A program made the position numbers and the translations under genes. The notes beneath the pieces are model-generated. The model was given only the letters and a program-made list of their open reading frames with translations. It ran no database searches and was not told the origin of the DNA. Of a stretch of 64,000 nt of DNA, positions 9,041-18,992 are shown in pieces. Every line of letters starts with the position of its first letter. The first letter of the stretch is position 1. Source of the DNA: Candidatus Saccharimonadota bacterium (GTDB lineage: Bacteria > Patescibacteriota > Saccharimonadia > Saccharimonadales > Saccharimonadaceae); NCBI GenBank assembly GCA_015655045.1, contig JAATFU010000005.1:248001-312000 (forward strand), written 5' to 3'.

Positions 9041-9148
9041 ACTGCTTTCCAGTATACAACGCGAGGGTCCGTGGAGGCGAATCCTCTTCCCCTGCCTGGT
9101 ACCTCGCCTATCTTTATACAGTTTGGGCGTTTGGTCTAAAGGTATGCG

Positions 9149-9595
9149 CTATTCAGCCTTCTCACGTATGCGTTTGACTTCAAGGAGACGCGCTTTCATG
9201 GCCTGGTGAGCTTCGACGAGACCGAGGATCTTTAAGGCGCCAATCAGGACATAGAGTTCATTTAACACTGCCTCGTCGTAGTGTCGATCGAGGTGGTCAA
9301 ACCGATCTGTCACCGCACCCAGGAGCCATTTCTGTTCTGCCACGCTCGGAGCTTGTGTGGTGGACACAGCTTCAAACTGCGTGGTCACGACTTCCAGTGA
9401 ACGAGCGGAATTATCGCGCTTACGGAGATAGCCTTTGGTAATCAGGCCAGTAATATGAATCGCCACAGTTGAGACGGACTTATAGCCCAGTGCCCGCATG
9501 ATCTCCCGATAACTGGGACCATAGCCATGGCCCTGGATAAAGCCATCGACAAAGTTTAAGAGTTCTTTTTGTCGTTTGGTGGATCGTTCAACCAT
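9149..9595 (-). CDS. LexA-type winged-helix protein lacking the S24 peptidase domain
   Basis: 'RQKELLNFVDGFIQGHGYGPSYREIMRALGYKSVSTVAIHITGLITKGYLRKRDNSARSLEV' resembles LexA DNA-binding domain; C-terminus helical, no peptidase motif. Confidence 0.78.
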   Translation of the reverse strand: MVERSTKRQKELLNFVDGFIQGHGYGPSYREIMRALGYKSVSTVAIHITGLITKGYLRKRDNSARSLEVVTTQFEAVSTTQAPSVAEQKWLLGAVTDRFDHLDRHYDEAVLNELYVLIGALKILGLVEAHQAMKARLLEVKRIREKAE

Positions 9596-9604
9596 AGCCC
9601 GTAT

Positions 9605-10933
9605 CTACTCCTTTACTATCTTTTTAGTATAGCGCGGGCGGGCGGGCCCAGCTAGGGCGACGGCGGCAAGCCCCCACCAGATAATCCCGATGGTATCATC
9701 AGCCCAGACCGGAAGTAATACCCCAATCAGGGCCAGACCTAGTCCGCTGGCCACCACCCCCAACGCCACGTCGTCAGCTCGACGAGCCCACAGCCGCCGC
9801 AGCATGAGGCCAAAGAGCGCAAGAAATAACGCCAGGCCCAGCCAGCCCACTTCATGCGCAATCAATAAGTACTGGTTTTCAATAATGAGCGGCGAACTGC
9901 CATAGAGCGACGCCGAACCAGTGCTGCCCACCCCTGCGCCAAGCGGCTGGGTGACGAGTTGCTGTACGCCACTTGAAAGCGATGCGAGATGACCTTCATC
10001 CGAGGTCGTTGCGCTGCCGCCATGTGGGTTATCGTGGAGAGCGACGTTCGAAAGAAAGCTACTGCCCCCCAGCAGTACCACTGCCGTACCGATAATCACG
10101 ATGCCCCCGACTACAATGCTCACGACGCGACGCGATGGGCGTGTCTTATACCAGGTGGCGGCAAGAATAACCGCGGCGGCAAGCAGGGCGGCTAACCAGG
10201 CACTCCGCGAATAGCTGGCCCACAGCGCCACCAGCCCACCGGCCGCTAAGATGGCAGCGATAACTTGCGCACGCGCGGTTGTGCCCAGCCGACGCTTCAG
10301 GCTGGCAGCCAGCACAAGTGCCAGTGCAATGACCGCGTAGGCCCCCACCGGGTTCGGCCCACGCAAGGTACTATTAATCCGGATAAAGGCGGGATTGAGA
10401 TCAACCGTCAAATACGGCACAATCGTCTGATCGGAGTAGCCAAGGTACTTTAAGATATCTGGGGGCAAGACGGTCACCTGCAAAATTGCAAAGCCGAGCA
10501 CGACCAAGCCACCGGCGATGGCGACTTTCATAAAGAGCGGGCGATAGGTCGGGTAGAGCTGCAGACTCACGTAGACCAGGCCAAAGAACAACACGTAGCG
10601 CAGATCGATCATTAGCCCAGCCAGGCTAGCTTCAGTGCCTTGCCAAAAGGGGAGCAGCAGCAGAAGATGGAGCAACCCATACGCCGCAATCAGCAGCAGA
10701 AGTGGATCACGGAGCCGGCCGAATTGGTGCCGCCGACAGAGTTGAACGAGGAGTATAAGCCCCGCTATCAGGAGTAGGATTTCTTTCCAGGACTTAATGA
10801 GAAGCTCGTAGTCTGGCCATAGACTCCCCAACCCCACGCTCAGGGGCCCCTGCAAAACAATGCCGCCAAAGACGGATAGCAGCAGACCGATGAGGATTCG
10901 TTCACTCGAGATATGAGACCAAAATTGTTTCAT
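9605..10933 (-). CDS. O-antigen ligase / Wzy-type polymerase family membrane protein
   Basis: About 12 hydrophobic segments with large extracytoplasmic loop; 'RGPNPVGAYAVIALALVLA...SYSRSAWLAALLAA' and 'IAHEVGWLGLALFLALF'. Confidence 0.85.
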   Translation of the reverse strand: MKQFWSHISSERILIGLLLSVFGGIVLQGPLSVGLGSLWPDYELLIKSWKEILLLIAGLILLVQLCRRHQFGRLRDPLLLLIAAYGLLHLLLLLPFWQGTEASLAGLMIDLRYVLFFGLVYVSLQLYPTYRPLFMKVAIAGGLVVLGFAILQVTVLPPDILKYLGYSDQTIVPYLTVDLNPAFIRINSTLRGPNPVGAYAVIALALVLAASLKRRLGTTARAQVIAAILAAGGLVALWASYSRSAWLAALLAAAVILAATWYKTRPSRRVVSIVVGGIVIIGTAVVLLGGSSFLSNVALHDNPHGGSATTSDEGHLASLSSGVQQLVTQPLGAGVGSTGSASLYGSSPLIIENQYLLIAHEVGWLGLALFLALFGLMLRRLWARRADDVALGVVASGLGLALIGVLLPVWADDTIGIIWWGLAAVALAGPARPRYTKKIVKE

Positions 10934-10975
10934 CCTCTCTAGTGTAGCGCAAAAAATGCTATAATAGCGGTACTT

Positions 10976-12412
10976 ATGCCAGGTAAAAATACCAAGTTTT
11001 ACAGCCTTGTGTTGATCGTGATTGATACGCTTGTCTTACTGATTGCCTTTACTATTGCCTATATCGCCCGCGTCCAGTACGATCCCCGCCCGCTGCTAAG
11101 CAACATCCACGCCTATGATTATCTCTACGCGTTCATTTTGATTGTGCCATTTTGGATCCTGGTATTTGCCTCGTTGGGCCTCTATCAAGCCAATACCTAT
11201 AACCGCCGGTTGATTGAATGGGCTAAGATTGCGATTGGCTCTTTTATCGGTATTTTGCTCGTCATTGGCTGGCAGTACGCCAGTAACGAGAACATCTTCC
11301 CAGCTCGCCTGGTGGCCGTCTACGCGCTGGTAGCCTCGTTTGTCTTGATCCTGGTTGAGCGCGAGATGCTCCGACTTATTCGAGGACTGATGTTTCGCTA
11401 CGGCCGCGGGGTACGTCGGGTCCTGATCATTGGTACGTCGGAAGCGACGGCTGATATCGCCCGCGCGCTTGCTAACACTGCTAAAAGTGGCTATAAGATT
11501 ATCGCGGTAGCTGGACCAAAAGGTATCGCCCCCATTGAACTTGATATTCGTCATTATTCACTGGTTGAGACCGCCCTTAAAGACATTGCCCAAAATGGCA
11601 TCACCACCATTATTCAAACCGACCTGTACGATTCATCTGAGCGCAACCAAAAAATCCTCGGTGCCGCCCAGTCCCACCATATTGAATATAGCTTTATCCC
11701 GGGTGAAGCCGAATTTTACTCGGGCAAAAACAGTGTGGACGTCTTCCTTGGCTACCCGATGATTAGCGTCTACCAGACCCCCCTCGTTGGCTGGGGTGCT
11801 ATCGTCAAACGTATCTTTGATTTTATTGTCAGTGGCCTCCTCCTCGTGATCCTCTCGCCTATTTTCCTCGTGGTCTATCTCATCCAAAAGATCACCAGCC
11901 CTGGCCCCGCGTTTTACATTAGTAAGCGCCTGAGTCGCTTCTCAGAGCCAGTCAACCTGATTAAGTTTCGTAGCATGCGGCCTGAGTATGGTAAGCGAGA
12001 TGCGGCCGAGGAGTTTGCCGACATGGGACGCGATGATTTGGTAGCCGAGTACCGCCTCAACCGCAAGGTACGCGATGATCCGCGCATTACACCCTTTGGC
12101 CGCTTCCTGCGCATCACCTCACTTGATGAACTACCACAACTCCTCAATGCCTTTCGGGGAGACCTCAGTTTGGTGGGACCCCGTCCGATTTTGCCCCAAG
12201 AAGTCTCGATGGCCCATGGCCGCTCGGCCCTCCTGCATAGCGTTAAATCAGGCGTGACAGGAATTTGGCAAGTCTCAGGTCGCAGCGAGTTGTCGTTTGA
12301 TGAGCGAATCGAACTCGAATTATTCTACGCCCAGAACTGGACCTTCTGGCTTGATATGAAGATCCTGTTTAAAACCATTGGGGCGGTGCTTCGTAAACGA
12401 GGCGCCAAGTAG
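10976..12412 (+). CDS. Polyprenyl-phosphate glycosyl-1-phosphate transferase (WbaP/WcaJ-like)
   Basis: N-terminal TMs, CoA-binding-like middle, C-terminal bacterial sugar transferase domain 'KRIFDFIVSGLLLVILSPIFLVVYLIQKITSPGPAFY...KFRSMRP...RITPFGRFLRITSLDELPQLLNAFRGDLSLVGPRP'. Confidence 0.93.
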   Translation: MPGKNTKFYSLVLIVIDTLVLLIAFTIAYIARVQYDPRPLLSNIHAYDYLYAFILIVPFWILVFASLGLYQANTYNRRLIEWAKIAIGSFIGILLVIGWQYASNENIFPARLVAVYALVASFVLILVEREMLRLIRGLMFRYGRGVRRVLIIGTSEATADIARALANTAKSGYKIIAVAGPKGIAPIELDIRHYSLVETALKDIAQNGITTIIQTDLYDSSERNQKILGAAQSHHIEYSFIPGEAEFYSGKNSVDVFLGYPMISVYQTPLVGWGAIVKRIFDFIVSGLLLVILSPIFLVVYLIQKITSPGPAFYISKRLSRFSEPVNLIKFRSMRPEYGKRDAAEEFADMGRDDLVAEYRLNRKVRDDPRITPFGRFLRITSLDELPQLLNAFRGDLSLVGPRPILPQEVSMAHGRSALLHSVKSGVTGIWQVSGRSELSFDERIELELFYAQNWTFWLDMKILFKTIGAVLRKRGAK

Positions 12413-13533
12413 TGGCCGCGTCTCGGGTTGCTCTTGTGACCGACTGGCTGACTACCATGGGCGGGGCTGAACGAGTCGTCCTAGCGGCGCATCAGGCCTT
12501 TCCGGAGGCGCCAATTTTTACCTCAACCTTTACTCCCGAAACTATGCCCGACTTTGCGCAGCTTGACGTCCGGACCACGTGGCTCCAAAAGCTCCCCCGT
12601 CCGCTCAGACGGCTCCATAAGTTTTTTCCCATGCTCAGGGTTCGGGCCTTTCGTGAACTTGATCTATCGGCCTATGATATTATTCTCAGTTTTTCAAGCG
12701 CTGAAGCCAAACAGGTCCGCAAAACTCGGCCCGGCCAGGTCCACATCTGCTATTGTCACACGCCGATTCGCTACTACTGGAGTCACTACGCTGAATATAA
12801 AAAAGACCCTGGTTTTGGCCGCCTCAATTGGCTGATTCGTCTCGCCATGCCTTTGTTTGTCCCACCCCTCAAACAAGCCGACTTTGCGGCTGCTCAAAAA
12901 GTCGATGTCTTTATCGCCAACAGTCGCGAAGTGCAACAGCGGATTCTCAAGTATTATAAGCGGCCAGCGACCGTGATTCACCCCCCAGTTGCTGTCGACC
13001 GCTTTGACCCAGCCCGAGTGCGAGCTGACTATTATGTGGCGCTGGGTCGACAAGTCCCCTATAAACGAATCGATCTCGCCGTAGCAGCGGCGACAAAGCT
13101 GAAGCTTCCCTTACGGGTCTATGGCAATGGCAGCGAGCACGACCGTTTAGTGGCGATGGCTGGCCCTACCGTCCAGTTCTTTTCAGATCGATTTGGTGAT
13201 GCCTCAGATGCAGCCGTTGCCGAGGCACTGAACCACGCCAAAGGCTATATCTTCCCCTCTGAAGAAGACTTTGGCATCGTCTCAGTCGAAGCGCTGGCCG
13301 CCGGTGCGCCGGTGATTGCCTACAGTAAAGGCGGCGTGATGGATATTGTCCAGGATGATGAGAGTGGGATATTGTTTCACCGTCAGACGGTTGACTCAGT
13401 GGTAGAAGCTATTCAACGAGCCGAACAGACCACCTTTTTACCAGGTACCTTACGTCGCAAGGCAAAGCGATTTGATACGAGCTTATTTCTAACCAAGCTG
13501 CGTAAAGTTGTGCTCGATAACTCCCAATTCTAA
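12412..13533 (+). CDS. Glycosyltransferase family 4
   Basis: GTG start overlapping previous stop by 1 nt; 'GGAERVVLAAHQAFP', 'CHTPIRYYWSHY', 'PSEEDFGIVSVEALAAGAPVIAYSKGG'. Confidence 0.92.
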   Translation: MAASRVALVTDWLTTMGGAERVVLAAHQAFPEAPIFTSTFTPETMPDFAQLDVRTTWLQKLPRPLRRLHKFFPMLRVRAFRELDLSAYDIILSFSSAEAKQVRKTRPGQVHICYCHTPIRYYWSHYAEYKKDPGFGRLNWLIRLAMPLFVPPLKQADFAAAQKVDVFIANSREVQQRILKYYKRPATVIHPPVAVDRFDPARVRADYYVALGRQVPYKRIDLAVAAATKLKLPLRVYGNGSEHDRLVAMAGPTVQFFSDRFGDASDAAVAEALNHAKGYIFPSEEDFGIVSVEALAAGAPVIAYSKGGVMDIVQDDESGILFHRQTVDSVVEAIQRAEQTTFLPGTLRRKAKRFDTSLFLTKLRKVVLDNSQF

Positions 13534-13552
13534 GGGGACTGTGTCTCTTTCC

Positions 13553-13984
13553 TTAGGATACTGTTGATTCAACTAACAAAACAAGCTTCTCATGAAAGAT
13601 ATCCCGAAATACCTCAAAATCTTTATCATATGTCACAAGTGGCACATCTGCTTCTTGGGCAAGAGCGGCTATCCATATATCGTTATGCGACAATGCGCGA
13701 CCCGCACGACGACAATACACTGACAGTTCGGCATAGAGTTCCGCCGTCTTCAGGCTTGGGTATAGCATAGTGACTCTATCTTGAGCTAAGAAGCGATTGA
13801 GCCTCTCCTCGTTTTCAACCTGCTTCATCCCATGAATAAACCCGTACTTCAGCTCGGCAACAACCATAATTGGCAGAGAAATACTCGACTCACCCTGAAG
13901 CGCTATACGGGCTGCGGAAAGGCCTTTAACAAGGGCGCTGTATACGTTGGTATCAATGACTGGCATTATGCTTCCATTGCTCAC
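13553..13984 (-). CDS. PIN-domain toxin (VapC-like)
   Basis: 'VIDTNVYSALVKG', 'VVAELKYG', 'LSHNDIWIAALAQEADVPLVTYDKDFEVF' PIN acidic residues. Confidence 0.9.
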   Translation of the reverse strand: MSNGSIMPVIDTNVYSALVKGLSAARIALQGESSISLPIMVVAELKYGFIHGMKQVENEERLNRFLAQDRVTMLYPSLKTAELYAELSVYCRRAGRALSHNDIWIAALAQEADVPLVTYDKDFEVFRDIFHEKLVLLVESTVS

Positions 13985-14228
13985 GCACGAGTCGCTTTTG
14001 TGTTATATCGTCTTCCTCAAGCGCTTGTGTGACATCATCACCAATCGTGCCACTTCCGATGAACCAATCGAGTGAACCAAGTAAGCTATCCTTATCTACT
14101 CCAGCCGTATGAGACAGCTCATCAATAATGACCTGGTTAAGGCTACGGCCACTTAGCTGGGCACGTTTTCGCAAGTACCGATCAATTGGTGTTGGAATAT
14201 TCCGAATGGTATACTGAATTGCCTTCAT
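13953..14228 (-). CDS. FitA/VapB-like ribbon-helix-helix antitoxin
   Basis: 'MKAIQYTIRNIPTPIDRYLRKRAQLSGRSLNQVIIDEL'; overlaps the PIN gene. Confidence 0.85.
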   Translation of the reverse strand: MKAIQYTIRNIPTPIDRYLRKRAQLSGRSLNQVIIDELSHTAGVDKDSLLGSLDWFIGSGTIGDDVTQALEEDDITQKRLVREQWKHNASH

Positions 14229-14380
14229 GCCTACATATTAGCAGGCAGGCAGGCAGAATGTCAATACCCGCTGGGCGATGCATGCAAGGTACGGTCCCGG
14301 GTATGCAGCGGTGTGGCTCAGAAGCAATAATACGTGGAATATCTACGGCACTCTACGGGCATAGTAGAACATAAATATTT

Positions 14381-15202
14381 CTATCGAGTCAGGGTACGTT
14401 TTACGCGCCTTGAAATAAGAAAATACGGTATCCAGATCAGGGCGTAGACGATGTTTCGCCCAACTGACGTCGCGCTATCTGAAATCAGTGAACCAAAATC
14501 TAGCCCGCTAAAAGCGCGGGTGACGTGGCCAGCGAGACCAAAATCGATATAACTAAAGACCGCAAGCAGGAGCATGAAGCCTATGGCAAGGTTCTTCGCG
14601 CTGTGCCGGCGCTGTAGGAGTGCAATAAGGGTGAAGATGCCCAGACCAATGAGCACCACTTCGCAGAGCAAATCATACCAAAAAAGAGGTGCGATAGTGC
14701 TATACACACTTGCCATTGTCGCGTGGATGCTGTGAAATGTGCCAAAACTGTCGGCCGTACTTAGAAATGAGACAAGCAGTAAAATGATCGTCAAGATAAG
14801 CCCGAGTACATACAGACCGAGCCAGCCAGTTACCCCCTGGAGATGGTGACCGTCTGGGGAGGCAGGAAAGGAAGTGCGGCCCTCGAGACGAGCCAGTAAC
14901 CGCTCAGCCGCTGGGTACGACTCACCCCGGACGCAGATTGCTTGTTCGATCTCACGAAGCGCCGCCTCGTCATGACCTTGCAGGGAGTAGATGTGTGCTT
15001 GCAACTCAGCTAGTTTGTAGCGCCGGGTGCCAAGCTGTTCATCGGCTCGGTAGAGTCCGGTCAGCAAATCAAGCTTGAGTTGCAAACACTCAAGCTGTTT
15101 TGCTCTATCAGAAGCTCGCTGGGCTGCCTGGAGTTGAGCAGCAAGGACATGTAATTGTTCGCGGTAGTCTTGCGCACGTGCAACGACAGCTGCGTCGGTC
15201 AC
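14381..15202 (-). CDS. Hypothetical membrane protein
   Basis: 273 aa, N-terminal helical region and several TMs; ATGA overlap with upstream gene. Confidence 0.65.
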   Translation of the reverse strand: MTDAAVVARAQDYREQLHVLAAQLQAAQRASDRAKQLECLQLKLDLLTGLYRADEQLGTRRYKLAELQAHIYSLQGHDEAALREIEQAICVRGESYPAAERLLARLEGRTSFPASPDGHHLQGVTGWLGLYVLGLILTIILLLVSFLSTADSFGTFHSIHATMASVYSTIAPLFWYDLLCEVVLIGLGIFTLIALLQRRHSAKNLAIGFMLLLAVFSYIDFGLAGHVTRAFSGLDFGSLISDSATSVGRNIVYALIWIPYFLISRRVKRTLTR

Positions 15203-15750
15203 TGATCATCGCCCCAGAGACGATCACTCTCGAGATCAATCACCTCATCCGAGGCACGGTGGTGTGTGCCGGACGTGGATGACGGAGCTCGACCACTACC
15301 CGCAAGCAAAGCGCCCCCCACTCGGGCGAGATAGGTCAGAATGAGCGAGCCAAGGAGGGTCCAGAAAATACCTGGGTGGCCCTGTACAAGCGCCGCCAGT
15401 AAGCCAATTGGCACAACACCAATGCCCCCGAGGATGATACCGATAATAACCGCCACGATTCCCCAAAGTGACAAAGTCACAGCCAGGCCATAGATCCAGG
15501 TAACGAGGCCAAATAGATACGAGGAACCGTACAGTAGCATACCAATGACGGGGCGTAGCGACCGAGAGAAGGCAAAAAAGAGAAGAATCACATCGAGTAC
15601 CAGCAAGATCGCAGCAATCACGATAATAACCGGCGCAATACTAAAGGCCACGGCACTACCAAATATGAGCACGAGGATGAGTCCAATGATACTGCCAAGA
15701 ACAATGACTATTGCTAGGAGTAGACCACCGATTGATTTGAATGCATTCAT
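15199..15750 (-). CDS. Hypothetical membrane protein
   Basis: 183 aa, strongly hydrophobic; coupled with 14381-15202. Confidence 0.65.
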   Translation of the reverse strand: MNAFKSIGGLLLAIVIVLGSIIGLILVLIFGSAVAFSIAPVIIVIAAILLVLDVILLFFAFSRSLRPVIGMLLYGSSYLFGLVTWIYGLAVTLSLWGIVAVIIGIILGGIGVVPIGLLAALVQGHPGIFWTLLGSLILTYLARVGGALLAGSGRAPSSTSGTHHRASDEVIDLESDRLWGDDQ

Positions 15751-15959
15751 GTCTGTGTATTCACCGGCACGCTCCCAACGTGCGCTTGATCATTTCCCCT
15801 GTTGTTAGTGTAAGTAAACCATATTGAGATTAAATCATTCTGAAATTCGCCCAAGATATGTGCGATGCCATTAATCTCGGTGCCTATCCCCAGATATGAA
15901 CAACCCGCCCTCTTTTTACAAAGGGCGGGCATGGAGTTCAAGACGCACAAGAGACGAGT

Positions 15960-16451
15960 CTAGCCCATCAGTTCCCGAAAGTACTGCTCGGTATACAGAT
16001 GGTCAAGAGCAGTCGTCGCCATGATCAGCAGATCAATCGAAACGAATACCTCGCGAAGATCGTCCCAGGTGACGGTGCCAATGTAGACACCCTCGTTGTG
16101 GTACCTACGTCCGGTTGGATCCGACAGAGCTAGCCCGAAGGTACCACTATCGAGTGGCTCCCGAAATGGCACGCCGTAGGTTGTAGCGTCCTCCACCAGG
16201 TAGAGCGTTCGGTCCTGATAGACTACCAAGGGCCAGACCCGACGATTGGAACCGCTGGAACCGCCCTGGGTATCGATGCCGGTGCGGTAGCTGCCGTCGA
16301 AGTACCAGCCGTCGTCTGATTCGCCGAGCATCGGGCTTACCTGACGGCGATCGAGAATCCGAGCGGTAGCACGAGTGAAGGCGGCTTCCAGATGAGTCAG
16401 CTCGCGCTGCCTCACCCTCCGGTAATGGTCAGACAAAACAGCGTGTGGCAT
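15960..16451 (-). CDS. Hypothetical protein
   Basis: ORF; internal Met at 16451 (MPHAVLSDHYRRV) preceded by GAAAGAAGAC is a more plausible start than 16526. Confidence 0.55.
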   Translation of the reverse strand: MPHAVLSDHYRRVRQRELTHLEAAFTRATARILDRRQVSPMLGESDDGWYFDGSYRTGIDTQGGSSGSNRRVWPLVVYQDRTLYLVEDATTYGVPFREPLDSGTFGLALSDPTGRRYHNEGVYIGTVTWDDLREVFVSIDLLIMATTALDHLYTEQYFRELMG

Positions 16452-16585
16452 TATAGTCTTCTTTCGATTGTTCGGCTTGTCAAACTCCAAATTCTGGAGA
16501 AAGGCACATGGGTTAACTTTCACCAAAATTAGCCTTACTATACAAGTGTCATCAGTTTATAGCAATGATAAGCATGATAGGCGCA

Positions 16586-16614
16586 TTGACTCTTATGAGT
16601 AAACTTGGTATAAT
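16586..16614 (+). promoter_or_regulatory. Consensus-like sigma70 promoter of the macro-domain gene
   Basis: TTGACT-17 bp-TATAAT; AGGGAATTTCCCT dyad (16642-16654) and AAGGAGAT RBS follow. Confidence 0.75.
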
Positions 16615-16670
16615 ATGGTATCATTTCAACCCGGAATGGTAAGGGAATTTCCCTCGGACTTTAAGGAGAT

Positions 16671-17192
16671 ATGTTGACAAACATCGACGTCGTGAATGGC
16701 GACATCACCCGCATTCGATCGGATGCGTTGGTGGCAGCCATCAACTCGAAAGGCCAGTGGCTTGGGGGTATCGATGACGCCATCAAACACGCCTCGGGCA
16801 CCATGTTCCACCGCCAAGCTCTGGCAGCAATGCCACTTCACGATGGCCAGACCATCTTTGCCCCCGAACAGGGCAATGCCAATGGCCATACCGGCCTATT
16901 CGATGCGGTGCTGTTCGTGGTCGATGACTTGCAGCGACCAATCGATGAGCTCGTTACGCTTGCCCTTAAGGCAGCCGTGACGCACGAGCTCCTCGCGATC
17001 ACCATTCCTGCCATTCGAACGGGAGCCCAGGCCGGGGTATACGAACCGCGAAAAGCCGCGCTTACGGGCCTGGCAAACGCGGTGAACAAGTTTGTTCTCG
17101 AGGACGCCTCGCTGGATAAGATCACCTTGGTTGCACCCAGCAATGAGGGAGACAGGATTCTGCTGCGCTCCCTCTGCGTGACGCCCTACTAG
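16671..17192 (+). CDS. Macro-domain (ADP-ribose-binding) protein
   Basis: 'IDVVNGDITRIRSDALVAAINSKGQWLGGIDDAIKHASGTMFHRQ...IPAIRTGAQAGVY' macro-domain pattern. Confidence 0.75.
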   Translation: MLTNIDVVNGDITRIRSDALVAAINSKGQWLGGIDDAIKHASGTMFHRQALAAMPLHDGQTIFAPEQGNANGHTGLFDAVLFVVDDLQRPIDELVTLALKAAVTHELLAITIPAIRTGAQAGVYEPRKAALTGLANAVNKFVLEDASLDKITLVAPSNEGDRILLRSLCVTPY

Positions 17193-17254
17193 CAAACGAC
17201 AGGCACGCTTCCTCACCCATCTCTGATATCCGTCCGCATTGCCCCGTGCCACCT

Positions 17255-17293
17255 GTAGAGCCTCGCTCCTCGTGAACGGGGCTCTACTTTTAT
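17255..17293 (+). terminator. Intrinsic terminator downstream of the macro-domain gene
   Basis: GTAGAGCC...GGCTCTAC followed by TTTTAT. Confidence 0.7.
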
Positions 17294-17299
17294 ATGAAG

Positions 17300-18052
17300 C
17301 TAGCGATACAGCCAGTACGCGACACCGTGATGATGCGAGCAGGCACCACTACCGGTGGCGGAACTTGAACTGCCGTCCTTACACATAGCACCAGTCCGGA
17401 CAGACGATTGTGCGGAGGTGGTACTACCCGATCCCCGACTAGCCGCTGGGGTAGTTGGTTGGGGTGCTGGCGCGACATACGTCCCAACCTGGGTAACTTG
17501 AGCTACTGGCTTCGTCGTGATTTCGTCACTAACCTGCGTTCGCACCGTTTCCTTACCGCGAACATACGTAACATGGTAGGTAAGGGTACGTTCCCCATTA
17601 ACCCCGGCTGTGGTTACTGTCGTCTGGCCTTTTGGTAACGCACTTGTTTCTTGTTGAGTCGTTTCAAATGGTACAACGGCTGTCGTTGTTTCAGTTTTCG
17701 TAACGGGCTTTGCCGCCTCGGCATCAGCTGCAGCCTTGGCTTGATCAGCTTTAGCCTGTGCGGCTGCTTGAGCTTGCTTCACTTTTTGGGCGGCGTCTTC
17801 GGCTTCCTGAGCAATGCGCGCCTGTTTGACGCTGGCAGGTTCGGTAGCGGCCATCACGCTTCCAAAAATCGTGAAGTTAAGAACCACGGCTGCCAGTCCA
17901 ATCACCACAATCTTGGATCGAGAGAAGGGTTTCTTGACGTGTTTTCGCTGATTCAGTAGGTGGGGCTTTATGAGTAAGACAATCGTGAGCGTGACGAGTC
18001 CCAGGAATAACAGCACCATGAGTACATCGCTAATATAATACACACTATCCAT
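17300..18052 (-). CDS. G5-domain membrane-anchored protein
   Basis: N-terminal TMs, Ala/Lys coiled region, G5 pattern 'VVPFETTQQETSALPKGQTTVTTAGVNGERTLTYHVTYVRGKETVRTQVSDEITTKPVAQVTQVGT'. Confidence 0.85.
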   Translation of the reverse strand: MDSVYYISDVLMVLLFLGLVTLTIVLLIKPHLLNQRKHVKKPFSRSKIVVIGLAAVVLNFTIFGSVMAATEPASVKQARIAQEAEDAAQKVKQAQAAAQAKADQAKAAADAEAAKPVTKTETTTAVVPFETTQQETSALPKGQTTVTTAGVNGERTLTYHVTYVRGKETVRTQVSDEITTKPVAQVTQVGTYVAPAPQPTTPAASRGSGSTTSAQSSVRTGAMCKDGSSSSATGSGACSHHHGVAYWLYR

Positions 18053-18245
18053 TACTGAGAAACTCCTTACATATTACTGCTCGGAGTATATCATTCTCCT
18101 GAGTCCCCGAAAAGGCAAATACGGGATCTGTTTAGAGGAAGTTAAGAATTAGATCACTATACATTGAACTTCTCAAACAATAATATGATGTTATTGGCAT
18201 ATATATACATACAATTATTGTATAGATTATGAAAGGATACCTACT

Positions 18246-18536
18246 ATGACTACGCAAACACTCAATATATCGCTCCCTCAAGAACTCGTAAAGAAGATTG
18301 CTGCTGCTAAGGTAGAGTTTGCGAGTCGAAGTGATTTCATTCGCCAAGCCCTCGTGGGAAAGCTCAGAGTGAGTGAAGCACGTGAACAGTCAGATGCGTG
18401 GTCACTCCTCGAATCGTTGTCCGATGAGATTGCAGGAAATGCAGAGAAACTCGGTTATAGTACAGATGAAGATTTTGTCCGAGTCGTGAAAGAAATCCGC
18501 GCCGAGCGGGCCTCCAGACAAGCTCCTCGGTCCTAA
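18246..18536 (+). CDS. Ribbon-helix-helix antitoxin (CopG/ParD-like)
   Basis: 'TQTLNISLPQELVKKIAAAKVEFASRSDFIRQALVGKL'. Confidence 0.8.
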   Translation: MTTQTLNISLPQELVKKIAAAKVEFASRSDFIRQALVGKLRVSEAREQSDAWSLLESLSDEIAGNAEKLGYSTDEDFVRVVKEIRAERASRQAPRS

Positions 18537-18548
18537 GAGGATCGAGGT

Positions 18549-18755
18549 ATGCGTATTCTCCACGATACAAATTCGCTTGTTCGTATCTTCGTACGACGAG
18601 GCGAGATCCTTGGCTTTAAAGAGACACTTCTCACCCACCACCTTACACATATCACTTCGCCTTTTATTCTTAACGAGGTCGAAGAAGTTCTCTCAGAACG
18701 TATGGGACTTACAAGACAAAAAGCACAGGCACAGCTAGGCTCTGGGGCTTCATGA
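18549..18755 (+). pseudogene. Truncated PIN-domain toxin (COG1569-like)
   Basis: 'MRILHDTNSLVRIFV...HITSPFILNEVEEVLSERMGLTRQKAQAQ' then stop after 68 aa; second half of PIN domain missing. Confidence 0.7.
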
Positions 18756-18827
18756 ATGCCAAGCTCAAAGATCCGTTAAGACTCTCTTGACTACCATTTG
18801 TGAGATATATTAAATCTACTTATAAGG

Positions 18828-18992
18828 TTACTTGGCTGAATGAATGAGCCGTTTTTGATCAGCATTTGCTCTTTGGGCAGCTCTTTTAAGTAGTTTGACG
18901 ACTACCCTTCTGTCTTCATCAGAAACAACCTGGGCATAACTTCGTGACTGTTTTTTGTGTGGCTGAATTTTCGTCAATAGTGCTTGTATCAT
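18828..18992 (-). CDS. 54-aa basic ORF overlapping the zeta-like kinase stop (ATGA)
   Basis: MIQALLTKIQPHKKQSRSYAQVVSDEDRRVVVKLLKRAAQRANADQKRLIHSAK; below the ORF-track length cutoff. Confidence 0.6.
   Translation of the reverse strand: MIQALLTKIQPHKKQSRSYAQVVSDEDRRVVVKLLKRAAQRANADQKRLIHSAK

Noticed and set aside
14240-14256. Short gcaggcaggcaggcag tetranucleotide repeat
   Set aside because: Only about four units in an intergenic spacer; no evidence of function or contingency switching.
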